Part shown: positions 1-13,400 of the stretch, one piece after another
Numbering within the stretch: position 1 is the stretch's first letter
Layout of the letters: the number at the start of each line of letters is the position of its first letter
NCBI GenBank assembly: GCA_019649035.1
Contig: BMAT01007551.1
Coordinates: 213,071-239,430, forward strand
From: Elysia marginata
Taxonomy: Eukaryota > Mollusca > Gastropoda > Plakobranchidae
DNA: 26,360 nt
Direction: 5' to 3'
Position numbers and translations under genes: made by a program
The notes under the pieces: generated by a model
Seen by the model: the letters and a program-made list of their open reading frames with translations, nothing else
Database searches by the model: none
Told to the model about the DNA's origin: nothing

Positions 1-2142
1 TATAATTAACAAAGAAAAATACAAATTAAACCAATCAGGTAAAAATGTGCATACCACACATAAGTAAAATTACACATCATGTCTCTTAGTAGATACATGT
101 AGTAAACATACTATATTACAAAAATATTGCACTCTGGTGATAAAATTTCTTAAACTTGGATAAACTAGGAGGTAAATAGATCTTAAAAGAGTGATGCTGA
201 CAAGTGATATCAAAATGAATTAATTTTGTAGAAATCGGTTGAAAGTTATAATTAAGTAGTTAATAGATCACAAGGATTGATAACATCATAAAAGTTTTTG
301 TGAGTTTAAAAATCTAACTGCGGCCGGTATAAATGATTTGTTGTATAGCTGGCGTTTGAAGGCTGGTGTTCTGTATCTCTCGCCGGAAAGCATTATCTCA
401 AAACATGGGTGTAAAGGGTAGGTAGGGTCATTTATAATCATGCTTCTGCTTTTTTTACTTACAGTTTGCTGATAAAGATCATTATCTTGATAATTTTATA
501 TGTATTTTATTTATTATTTGAGGCTGTGACAAAAGGCTGCGATTCTGTCGGTTGTGATGATGATGGACAAAATATTTTAAAGGCATAGCAAGAAAGACAT
601 TAAGACTGTCATAAAAAGCTCTTGTAAAACCTTACATCTCTCTCAAACTACATTTAGTTTTGTTGAAATTTTATCCAAATTATGGTTTAAATGAAGGACA
701 CAAATTTTATCCTACATCACAACTGATAGATCTTGGGTGCGACTGTCTTACATTTCTTGGTCAGTTCATTCAAATTTATGGTTGAGCATTATTATGAAAT
801 TAATAATATTATTAAGTACTTTCTGTGTTGTGTTTCTGAAATTGCTTTGTCCTCATGGGCCCGTCACAGACAACAGATACAACATTGTTTATCACAGCCT
901 CATTTATTTTAAGTAATTCAACTTTACAGAGATGTAGTGCTAACACCTTAAGAAATGCTGACTTAAAATTTAAAACACCTTTTGGTCAGCTCACATACAA
1001 TGAATGATACATGATACAAAACATGCCCATTTATCTTGAATAAAAGGGAAACCCCTCAGTAAAGACCACCCCTCTTGTCTTATGTGACTTTAAATTTGAG
1101 GATGTCCGCTTATATAATAATAATTTAACCTCTGAAATAAATTGAGCATGAAAAGATTTTTCAAACATTTCTCTCATTTATAACTCTACATAGTGTATAA
1201 ATTTTTCTTAAAAAATCATTTGAATTACTTTCGCCTTAAGAGTCCTGTACATGTGCGGGATCGGTAGCTTACATAGTAAAACTGTAAATGCCGCCTGTAA
1301 ACATGCAGAAGACCAGTTTGAATTTTTTTCTATTTAAAAACACTTCCTATAGTCTTTTGTTTACTTTCGTTTTGAGTTTTGATAATAAGGGGCAGGAAAG
1401 TTTTCATATTATTGCAGCTTGCTGAAAAATGACAGGCCCAGGTCTACATCTTAATTTTAATTCTAGATCTTAATCTTCATCTGATTCTGAAATAGATGCT
1501 TAAACAGCCTCTTAATTGACAGGCAATAGACAAAAAAAAATGTAAGATATTTAAAGAAAGGTCTAGGATATTAGGAAGAGCCCAGGTACGCTTGTGTCTA
1601 TAACCAGAGCAAAAACCTTTTTTTGCAGTATTATAGCAATTTGAGGGTTTTGCAAAAAATTATTAAAAATGAACAAATACATAGTCACATACATGCAATG
1701 TATTTGTTAGTTTAGTTCTCAAGTTTACATTTTGAAAAAATGATTTACATATATATGCTGAAAAATTAAAATAGGAAAACAGTTTCCTTTGATTCTGAAC
1801 ATAAAATTTTTTGAAAATGCCTAAAATGTCCAGGTAGTAAACATTGTTGATCTAAAAAATGGCCCAGGGGTAAGTGAGTAAAAACAATGTTGATGAATCA
1901 TATGTTATTGTTAGTCTTCAAAATTCACTTAAAAGATTCATTTTCTAAAAAAATGTGAACATTTTGAAATAGATTCTTATAGAAAATAAATTTGTCTACC
2001 AGGTGTTGAAAACTAAAATTTAGATTACTCATTCTTCTTGTTTTTATATATGCTAGAAGAGCAGTTAGTAATAGGTCATTGTCTAGCCAGCAGTATGAAA
2101 CAACAAAAAAGTTTGCTTGATTTTTTAATTGTTCTTTCTTAG
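1..2142 (+). other. Upstream intron of the WWC gene (partial)
   Basis: This AT-rich stretch ends at the acceptor of exon A. No WW-domain coding sequence (WE...YYIDH...TTxW) is readable in it in any frame. A stray TATA-like word (326-335) and a 15-base GC patch beside it have no supporting context. No repeat or mobile element stands out. Confidence 0.75.
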
Positions 2143-2237
2143 AATCCAACCAGCTTGAAGATCCTCGGGCACAATGGAGAAAAGAGCAGGAGCACATGCT
2201 GACGGAGTATCTAGTAACAGCTCAAGAGGACCTGGAT
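2143..2237 (+). CDS. WWC1: WWC exon A: end of WW2 and start of coiled coil
   Basis: The acceptor is ttctttcttag and the donor gtaag. The exon enters with two bases of a split codon and leaves in phase 0. It reads SNQLEDPRAQWRKEQEHMLT and continues EYLVTAQEDLD. The EDPR of the WW2 C-terminus is followed by the helix that matches human QWRREQEHMLKDYLVVAQEAL. The rest of WW2 must lie in an exon before position 1. Confidence 0.95.
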
Positions 2238-5200
2238 GTAAGAAAATTTTTGATAACATTTTACTTAAAAGAATTAAAAGACCAAAAGTTACGCTTGTTA
2301 ACTGCTTTCAATTCATATTAATTCAACTTTAAGGGTTATAATTTTCATTTTAATTTGAAGGGGTTAAAGAGCCTATAACCCCTCTTGCCTCATACTCCTT
2401 CAATGATCTTGAGCGAATAAAAGGAAACACTAACATTATTTGTAAAATTATTGTATCCATAAAAGTTTATTCTCTACAAAAAAAGGAATAAATTCTTTTA
2501 CTTCCAAAATAGTCCACGAAGAGGTTTATTTTTTATGAATAATACAAAACCCCAGATTCTTACTTAAAAGTTTTTTTTCTTACGTAAGGCACATACACAA
2601 AATCTTATCTTTTTTAAAGTTTAATCACTGATATTCCAGGCAAAAAAAGAGATCTACTCTATCAAAGAACAGCGTCTGATGCTAGCCCAGGATGAATTTC
2701 AGCACCTTAATGACACATTGTCTGGATGGAAATCCTCTAGGACAAGCTGTAAGTATTATATTTCACTCTGTCAAATAGACCTCAGGCTTTGAAATGTTTT
2801 AATACTGACTCTTAGCTATCAACAAAAAGTGGTAAAGTCATTAATAAAAAAAATTTCTCATTTTAATGTGAAAAATATCTTTTTCCTCCCTACCACCTGC
2901 CTTAAATTACAAAAAAAATTATATGTTCGATAACTTTAAGCAGGATTCAAAAGTAGCACTCATAAAGCGCTGTTATATATGCATAACATTCTTTATGTTA
3001 AAAGACTGTTAATTGACTGATTAAAATTAAATATCAGAGATAAAAATAAATTATTTTATTTTATTCACTTATTTTTCTCTCATTCCCTATGTATTTATTT
3101 CAGTGAACTCCAACTCTAGCGTAGGCAGCACTAAATATGACCCTGACCTTCTTAAGCAGGATGTGAATCTAGCCAAAAACCGAGTCGCTCGCCTGAAAAG
3201 AGAGTTGGAGCAAATTGGTGTTGAAATGACTTACAAGGAAAGAGGAGTGGAGACCCTCTCAAAGTAAGCTGCTTTGACCTAGCATGAGTCCTGAATAGTT
3301 TTACACTTAATAATATATTTTTGCTCTTTGACTTAGAGTTGAATAGCAGGTATTTTTTTCTTCTTAAGAACTGTGTCTCTATGTACCTGTCTTTATATTC
3401 TTACCTAGAGCCCAATATCCATTTTCTCTGTCTGTCTGTCACACACACACTTCATCTTCCTCATTCCCAGTCCATATGCTATTTTGTCTTTAACAGTTTT
3501 GTACAGTACAGCCTAATCTATTTTATATTGTGAAAGATAAACAGGAAGATAAAAAGATACAGAGATTGCTGTATTTAAATAAAAGAGAAAGGTGTATGAA
3601 GTGCTTTATTATTACATTTTACATTTTTGTATCTCTATTTTCTTTCTTGCACAATAGACAAGGTAGGCTTAACGTCATCTCTTACTATTTATTGCTATTC
3701 TTATCCCAATTTTTAAATGCCCCTGCTCTTCAGGGTGGGCCAAAAATTACAGACTATCTCTGGAGGATATAGTTTGGATCAGGCACAGAGGATTTTAACT
3801 GAGATTCGACAGCTGCAGTCAAAGATGAGCCATGGGGAGCATGAGAAGAATGAACTTGTTCAGGTAGGAATCTTAAACCTCAAGAGTATATTATACGCCT
3901 ATAATATTATGTCCCCCAAGGTTCCCTGAAATGCTTTTGAAAATTTAAGAGACAGAATAGATTTTTGTAAGTTTAATATTTCATTACTTTATATTTATCT
4001 GATCCAAAGTTCTAAAGCATTTTTATGGCATTGAGAATCACAAAATGAGTCAAATTGTAGTATTTTGTGAAATAAATGAAGCCCTTGAAAAGCCCATTTA
4101 GATGATGAAAACAGCAGCAACAACATAAAAAAACCAACCCAGTTGTGATATTCTGATTACACTGTGACTAATTATTTATGAAAGATTAGAGATCAACAAG
4201 ATTTGTCTTTTAGAATGGGGAGGAAATGACATTCAAAGATTTTCGTAGCAGGAAAAACTTGGTGTCTAGTTCAGCTTCTTTTTTTTTATAGGCCACTGTA
4301 CTAACAATCTACAAGTTGCATTAAATAAGATGTATATTGAATGTTCAATTCAATTCATGGAAAGAAAACTTAGAGACAAATTTAACATTCATTCCAATAC
4401 AAAAAAAAAATGAATGGACTCTTTTTGGGGGTTTACAATACATCAATTATTTAGACATTACAAAGATTTAATGGTTTCATCAAAAGTAATTTATGTTGAT
4501 GGGGAGCAATGTGCAAAAAATGAAATCTGTGAATATCATGTTTTAATGTTGATATCAATTAATCTGTAAGTAGTACTTTTCTTGGTTAGTTCGTTCAGCC
4601 TGAGTGATTTTTTTTAATGACAACCTCTTAAGGCCATACCTTACTCAAAACTTTCAAAACCGAAACATTGTAGTAGGGACAAACATATTGGTACCCCCAA
4701 TTTATTAACCTTGAAAAGAATAAAAAAAAATTTAACCTGTGCACATTTTAAAGTTGGGATGTTATTCTCTGTTTGTCTATCCTTGACTTTTTTATTGAAC
4801 ATGGAGCTTTCTCAAAGTTTGCCTCATGAAATTGGAAAGCTCTAAGAGAAGCTTAGGGGTTGTCAGACCTGCCATTCATACAGATTAAATCAGTATTGTA
4901 CTGATTTTTTGCCAAAATGTTAGAAAATACTGATTTTCTGATTTTTATTACAAAATACTTATTTTTTATGCTTATTTTTTATGACTTGGTTATTGCAATC
5001 CAAAGTGCCAAACTTTTAACAGTTAATTTGCCAGTTTTGGTCATTTTTTTTAATAATCTGAAAGTTATGTTGTTAATACTCCAAAATACTGAAGAAATCA
5101 CCTTTTAATATGAGGAGCACGATGGTCTTTACAGTATTTGTTTCTTTTTTGGTGAATTAAGATGGCTGCATGAAAATTGAATTGCTAGTGCTTTAACTTA

Positions 5201-8200
5201 AAGTGCTAGAGTTTATGAGTACTGGTACATGGTCATACAGATTTTTTAACCCTGAATACTGATTTTTTTAGCTCAATCATACTGATTTTCCATTTTGAGA
5301 AGTGGCAGGTCGTGGTTGTTCATCAATATTTTTATTACGACTGCAATAAATTTAATTTGTTTGATAACAATTTTTTAAAATAGGCTGTCTATTGTAGATC
5401 TACATAAATTGTGTAATTGGCTTGGGTCCAATGATTTGTTTGTATCTTCTGAAATTTTCATCTGAATGAATGTTCAGTTGTAAGAACATTCTTTCTCTTG
5501 ACTTTGAATGTGACTGTGTTTCCTCTTGCATTGTTCTTTGCATTTTAAAATATTTTTTTCTTGTTAAGGCGTTGTTTTCCTTTTTTAAAACAGTTCTGCA
5601 AGTAAAATTGTTGATATTTTTAGGTTGAAATATAAATTGTATCCATTGAGTGATACAAGGTCAGCCTCATAGGGATTGGGATTTTTCAAATTTTACCTTC
5701 CTTTGAGATCAATTTAAACAATAATCCTGCAATGGTGCATTTACAATGACAACAATAGTCAATTATAGAAATAGTAATATTATAAGTAAGTGAAAAATAA
5801 AAACAAAATAGATTGAGATCCTCATTTGAGGCACACTGTATTGCTTTAACACTAGAAGTGCCACATTACTTTTTTGTGTCATAATTTCCCAAGTTTTCTA
5901 AAATAATGAACGCCCTGTTTATAGCACCAATTTGATAGTCCAGTGCTACTCTTGGTGTAAATTCTACTGCGGCAAAGTCTTGTTAGACCCACTACTCAGT
6001 TGGTGCAGGATAGGCATTGGGAATCAGATAAAATTTTGTGGACATTGGGGACAGAATAATGAAATTAACAACATTAATTGTACAACTGAGAGAATTATGA
6101 GCTGCTTTGTATCTTTTCTCTATCTTTCCTGTTTTCTATGCTCCACTAAGACATTTTGACACTTTATTTACATAGATCAAGTAATACAAAGGAAAACGAA
6201 TTAAGATTAATGTGAAATGCAAGCACTAAAAAATTGTTCAGCTTTGCTTCATTTAATACACAGCTCCCTATAAAGTGATTGTTCTTCAATAAGTTTTTCA
6301 CCTTATAAATAGCCTTCTCACCATTACCGGTGAGAGAAAAATATTGTCATTAGTTTACCTTCAAATAAATGTTCTGGAGGAGCATCATTGTCTATACTTG
6401 AATTACTGATTTTGCATACATTAATTACTTTTACTATTTCTCAAGGCTGCTGTATGAATAAAAAAAAATGCTACCACCTTTCACCTTTCAACACCTTGTT
6501 CGCAATCAAAATATCATAATTGAAGTGCTTGTATTTATACATAGTAAAGTTATTTGAGGCAAGGACAAAGTACATCATTCACTCTCACTTATGTACGGAA
6601 TGGGTTATTTAGACTCACATAGTAAGCCTTTGGAACGAAAAGGCCTCTGTTAACTAAACTCTGTTAACTAAATCTGAACCTCCTACATTGTTTTCTGCCC
6701 CTACTCGCCGGAAACGTTTTTCTGTACCTGCCCCCCAGCTCAGGTGCGGTGTTTACTGATTGTACACGCACACACTAAGTGTCCCGTTGTTACTGAAACC
6801 ATCCGGATCAAAACATGTCCTCAATAATGTAAAAAATATTTGTGTAGTGACGCTGTGAAAAATGACCCTCCAGACTTGCCATTCAAGCGTCTGCCCTCAG
6901 GTATGTAGAGGCTAGCTTGTGTTATGAAAAATTCCTGCCCTACTGACCCATTTATATGACCGATGTGGCCCATCTCGTCAGTCACCAGCATTCCTCTCAC
7001 CCTGTGTCTGCTTACACAGTACTTAACTGAGCTGGGACACTGAACCTTAAAAACAGGTTTAAACCGCGAAGATAATTTTACTCCATACTATTGATCCTCT
7101 TTGGTCAGGGCTAGGGAATGTGGTGATTACGCGTGTTACAACCATTAATTCCCCATCAGTGTGAAGTTGTCAGGTAGAGTGGTCTTGTAATGACTTGGTC
7201 TGTCTTAATCTTATGCTTTCCCTGAAAAGTACTGCGCTTATCGTTTAAGTGTGACCACAGACTACTAATAAATGAGTGGGACTGAGGAAGATTGTAATGG
7301 TATTAAAACTGCTCTTCATTATAATCGATCTGGATATTTTGTGGGCGTGTGCGTGTCGTTCTTTCAGTATTTATATTTTTATATAAGAGCGGCAAAAAAA
7401 AAGCCAAAACGAAAAAAAACCCCAGCAACAACAACAAACAAACCAGAAAACGAAGCAAACTCATCTATATAAATTAATCTGTTGGAGACGCAGATTGTAT
7501 ACTATTTATTCACCGCTCTTGCGATTTGGTATTTCGTTTTATTTATATATTCATCATATTCTCTTTGCGATTTACTATTAAAATCTTATTGTTATCAACT
7601 ATTATCATTATAGAATCAACTCATACGGTTTAAAAAAATATTTTTCCAGATAAAAAAGAAAATAATCAATTTAAAAGTTAATTTTATAACCCAGGGTATA
7701 ACTTACAGCTTTTATGATCGTGGCTTGTAGAATTATTAGTTTCTTAAAAGACTAGGCGGGATGTTGGGATCGATTCAAGCAATGTTAATAAAGTAGAAAA
7801 CGGAATTGTTGGGGCCTATCATCTGCCAGCCCTATTGCTTTTAGCTTAAAGAATATTTATGATTACCTATTGCCAATACATGCTGATCGTCTGTTGTGGT
7901 GGGAGGGGGGGGGGGGGGGAAGGGATTCATGGATTGTTACATTCAAATAAATAACTAAATTAGCCGCATGCAAATTTTTAGTGCCGTTGCTTGCTAGTTT
8001 GTTATAATAATGAACAAAAAATTTTTCATTTAGTTTATGATCGTGGCTCAAATCTTTCCAGACAGAATTATTTTAAGCAGAAGTTTTCTATGTCGACAAG
8101 TACTTTGAAATAAATAAAAATGTAAGCTGTGAAGTACCACTTTGCAACGGTAAATAAAGCGAGACAATTCTTTCCATTCTTCAGGTTTTTGAATGTCGAG

Positions 8201-10358
8201 GTCGTTGATTATGTACCATTTATCTACCCCTTTCTCTTATTTTATTCTCTTCTTTTGCACCATTCGACCAAAGCGTGTGTCCTATGGAATGTAAGGTTTA
8301 GGTTTAGAAACAAAAAATATCACGAGGAATGAGATCTTAACAAGAGCAGCGGCACTTTTCTAAAATCGATTTATGTGAGATTCAAACTTTATGGCTAGCA
8401 CATGCCGATTCATACCTTTATTTGGAAAATATTTCAAAGACAATACTAATTACTATGCGGAAATAAAATGTAATTCCCCGGTACCAGGTGATTACATGCA
8501 CAATCGTGCAAAGTATAAGCCACGGGCTCATATGGAAGATTTTCTTTTTTTTAGCTTTGCTGATTTTTTTTTAGTTTTAGATGTTAATTCTTCATGAAAT
8601 TAAGGAACACCTAAATAAAACCCGTGTTTTTAAGTCAAGACTACAATCTATAAACACAATAATATTTTTGTGTGTTTACTTCGAAAGAAGGGCGCTACTG
8701 TTGTTTTGCCTTTAATCTCATTCCTTATTATAGTTACGCAGGTTTGAGGCTTGTGGCCAGTTGGTAATTTGTACTATCTTTCTTGAAGCAACATTTGTTT
8801 GTGCTTCACTCTCATCTATCCCTACATATTTATTTTCCTGTTTCTTTTACACCAGAAAAAAAAAAACAACAAATAATTGTCTAACCCCCAAACCCAAGCA
8901 CTTGCCAACTTAGCAACGATCAAATCGATTCGTCATTTTACAACCTTGCGATTACAAGCGCTTTATTTTCAACACACATACACACAATTTCTGTTAGCCT
9001 AGTCGTTGATAATTATTGTAGCCAATATGCCCCAGGCAGTGCAGATTATTTTTTGTACAACAGAGATTTGAACTGAGTAGGGCGTGCTGGGATGGGGACT
9101 GAGGACAAACTGATTTCCCAACCTATGACGTTGGAAGGCATTTAAAGTGCACCACTTAACAAGTCTTTGGCTCCTAAGTGGTAGTGCGATATGGAGAATA
9201 CATCATTGCATGCTGCATGCACATCAGGTTGAAGGGATGGCACTTTCCCTTGTGAAGTAGTACCTGTAAACTTAATAATGTTACCCCTGCGAGAATGCTT
9301 ACATACCAGTGCCATGAGTCAGGACGTTCTCACGTTCTCACGCGCGCGCCCGCCACTGGGCGCTCACATCACCTTCACACTGGGTCGGTGCCAGACTAAG
9401 CCCGGATCATATGGCGCCCGGCCCAGCATTCAGGCTAGAACAGCAGCTCACAGGTGTAGCGTTGGGCTAGCATTTCAACGACTTGTTAACAATAAATTTT
9501 TGAACAAAAAAAAAACAAGTTGCGGCTTAATTAAAAAAATGATTTGCAGTAGTTCCGTTGATTAACAGCAGTGTTGGCTATAATAATTATGTAGAAGTAT
9601 TTAGTATGTTATTACATCTATACCGTTTACTGCAGTTGAAATGTAAGCAGAAGATATAATGCTAAGACCTAATAGTCTACAAAAGGAATCGTATTGTTTT
9701 ATTTTTTATTATCTAAAAGTTTGCCTCTCTGGTATGTGCTTCATTCTCCTCTATTTGACGCTTTATATGTCAAGAACAATTTTCTTTACATCTCCAGATT
9801 ATTTTGTGAGTGCATACTGGTGTGCATGGGGAGGGAAGGGGGCATGGGCTTTCGGAGAAGAAAATAAATCGTTTTTCGAATTTTCCTTCGGCTGATCGTC
9901 ATCAGATTCAAAGGTTTTCCTTCTATGTCACGAAATATGCATAACATGGCTATGCACCAAGGTAGACGGCATCTATCAATATGTGTATCTACCTCTTTGG
10001 AGACTAATCCAGTGTAATGCCGAAGGCTTGTAGGTCTTGCTAGTTTGATTTTCTGTTTATGCATCATGAATAAGCAAATGGCATAAATGCTCCCTCTGAA
10101 GTGAGCTGAGGTGTTTCAAACGCAAAATAAATTGAACACACAAGAGGAAAAAAATCCTCGATAGTGCCTTCATTTTTTGACTTTTTGTTTCACCAGTTTC
10201 GTCTAAGCCACTTAACATTCCTGAAATTGTTTTTGAACAAAATGCCTCCTTTTCAGCGATGCGCATTTTTGGAATGTACTCGTAAACAATATTTTGCGCT
10301 TCATTAGAAATGAACTCAATCTGCTGGTGCTAGTTATTCCTGCTCTCTCTCTCTCTCA

Positions 10359-10415
<57 letters not shown>

Positions 10416-13400
10416 TTCCATTTTCACCTTCTTTTCTCATAACACTTATTTCTTACCCCATCATTTTTAGTTTAGATCTGTTTTCTTTTTTTAAAAGTTT
10501 TGCGTATGATTCAGCTGCCCAGTCTCCTCGGTAAAGTCCAGTCTCTCAGCACTATCTCCATCTTCGCATCGACCTCATACGACCTCTTATTTGTAAGTTC
10601 ACCGGTGTGAAAAGCTGCGGGCATAGGTAATGACGGCATTACTAAATTCCGCACAGGTGCCAAACGAAAGTTCATGTGGATGGAGCTCGTACATTGGTTA
10701 AAAGTGCCGGCGTTTCTTAATCATAAAACCTAATGCGTTCGTTTTGTTCTCGTCAAAGCTGTCTTTGCATTGGGGCTTTTATTAAGTGGTTTAAGGCATT
10801 ATAATGATTTTAGTACATGTAACTACAAGTGAAGTTTTCTTGGGATAATTTAGATATCCATGCTTGGATAGTAACGCTGTCATAGGAGCGAATAGATTTG
10901 ACATTTTTTTCTCTTATTTTTTACATCCTCATGTCCCTTATTTATTCTATTGTTTGTGCGACTTTCATTGATAATTTTATATAAATAGCCGATTTGAATT
11001 ATAAACGTAGTTGGAAACAGAGCTTTTTTAGCATTGCTCTGTTGGACTTAGGTTTGTTCGGCGAGCCCAAAGAGGCGCTGGAAAGTGTATAGAATGAGAT
11101 CGACTGTTAAAATTATTAGTACTGAATTTATTATATGCAATACTGTTAGTACGACAAAATCGTTATTCCCAATAGGAACAGTCAGGAAGCCAACCGGAAT
11201 GCCTATGATTGGACCAAACGTCTATCTTCTGGCAGAGCAGAGCTATGGCAGATTTAGGGTAGATCCACACAGACACCAGACCCGACGGTCAGACCAGACC
11301 GTTTTCTGGTGCTAAAGAATTCACACCGGCAAGATAGTAAGGACAAGTAGTAAAAAACGGCGACACGCCCACACTGACACCCGACGTCTCGGACCAGACC
11401 GTTTGGGAATGAGCGTGTTCATTCCAAGACGACCGTCGGGGAAAACGGGAAACAATTTGTGTATACTTTCTTCCACAAATTATTTCCCCTTCCTTTCATC
11501 ATGGCTATAATTAGCATTTCGAAAGCCGATCTCCCTTCAACAACACGTAATTTTCACGGAACTGTGTCCAAAACGGATGACGAAAGTTTGATACTGTGTG
11601 TTCAACAGAGACCAGCCATTTATGACAAAAAAGAGAAACTGCATCACAACAGAGATTATATACAAACGCAATGGGAAGCTATTGCCCACGAAATGAAAAG
11701 TGAAGGTCAATAGAATATATATTTCTAAAGCATTTACTTTTGCTTCTTTGATTTCGTAGTCGTTGCCATTGTTGCTGCTGTTGCTGTGTTGATGAAACCA
11801 CAATGCTGTGATTGTTAATGTTGTGTTTCTATTGCTAATATTGATTGATTTGTCTTTGTTTTGTTGCTACTATTGTTGCTGCTGCGCTGTTGTCTGACCG
11901 TCAGGTTCCGGTTTCAGTCTGGGCGGCGGAGCCGGCAAAAAAACATCGGGTCTGGTCTGACCGTCGGGTCTGGTGTCTGTGTGGATCTAGCCTTAGGCTT
12001 GGTTTGAAACCACAGTGGATCAGCTTTGTCTCGATTGTAGATGTATATATGCGGCTTAGATTTAAATAGAACCTAAATAATCAGAATACAGGTGTAGGTT
12101 TAAATCGACAATATCAGTGATTAGACCTATATGTAGATCTAGAATGTGGAATTCATTACCATAGAGCTAAAAATCAAGTTGACTCTTTTGTCCTTGCGAA
12201 AAATTTTCATAACGATTATAAAGAATAATAAATAAACTTTAAATAGATCTTTTCATACCTGAGCAGGCACCACATTGAAACCTACGCCACTCCTTTTTTA
12301 AACGAAGTTTGAGCTTAACCAATAAGTGACCCACTGATGTTAAAATGGTCTATCGTTCCCTTCAATTCATAAGTCTCGCCTGTGGCCGAATTATCCTCTC
12401 CTTGGACATAGGCTATGGTAAATCTCTAGCTGCTGTAGAGTTAGGCTAGATGTTTGCTTTCAAAATTCTTTTTACTATAACATTGAAGATAAATTATCCA
12501 TGAATCATAATGTACTTAACTTCCCCCGATCTATTTGATGATTGCAAATAACCATTTTTGAAACACTGGAAGAGAAACTTCAGGGCTATGGAAAAACTCA
12601 CATTTATCGTGCAATACTAATGCTGATATCGTGTTTGGCAAATCTGGCCGTACTCCCAATATTATTGCGAAAAACATTGACTTGATCCGCCCTACTATAT
12701 TGCCTTGTGTTATCCACAATAGTAATGCGAATGACACCAGCTTTAATTAAGCTGTTTTGTTAGAAAGACGTAGGACATTGACACTCTGGACTGTCCTATT
12801 TTATTTTTAATTATTTTATAGACTATATTAATCCCTTTCGAGAAATTTAGCTTCGTTACTCAGCGTAACTGTGTCGCCACAGAGCAGCGCCACTAATGCC
12901 TCCGCAGACTAGATTAGTACATTAATTTGAAGGCCACTTTAACCCATATGCAGGGTGTTGCAGGCGCATATCACAAATTCAAGACTAGAAACTAGCTGGG
13001 TATCCATTTTACAGGTGAGTGGACAGGGGAAAGTTAGGTTAAATTGATTTCCCAAGAAAATTGCAACATGACACGGTCGGGAATTGAACCCGCGACCTCC
13101 GACCGGATCTATGGCCTAGCTGTAAGACACTCGCTCAGAGATCGGGATGTGCGTGGTTCGATCCCCGACCGAGGACTTTGAAATTGGTATTAGCAGCTGA
13201 TCCCCCTAGTTCTGGCATTATGGATTTAGTGTTAAGTCTGGTCGGCCCTGTGTCAGGATAGCGTGACTGGGGGTGGTGTACGCAAGCACTCCTTACATTA
13301 CAGTGTAGCAGCACGCTTTCAGTTGTCCCGAGCGCCGTCTCTGATATAATCTCGAAGTTGACTGGGACGTTAAAAATTCAAACAACCAACCAACCCGCGA

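Larger units (their letters stand above)
11257..11992. mobile_element. Non-autonomous PIF/Harbinger-type DNA transposon, 736 bp
   Basis: Terminal inverted repeats of 44 bp (11257-11300 and 11949-11992) match at 43 of 44 positions. They are flanked by TTA on both sides (11254-11256 and 11993-11995), the 3-bp target duplication typical of PIF/Harbinger. The end sequence GG[G/C]TAGATCCACACAGACAC follows the TCCACAC pattern that I associate with animal Harbinger termini. Copies of the subterminal word agaccagaccg recur at about 11291 and 11391. The transposase gene is absent. An open fragment with MADF-like residues remains inside and is listed separately. The near-identical TIRs suggest a fairly recent insertion. 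Confidence 0.88.

Noticed and set aside
326-335. TATA-like word in a small GC patch
   Set aside because: It is isolated in the intron, with no other promoter motif or downstream exon start.
11537-11803. 88-codon minus-strand open frame in the Harbinger element
   Set aside because: It overlaps the MADF-like frame and has no domain features; it is most likely the shadow.
12531-12737. Minus-strand frame considered as a LINE or transposase fragment
   Set aside because: No reverse transcriptase or transposase motif could be read in any frame.
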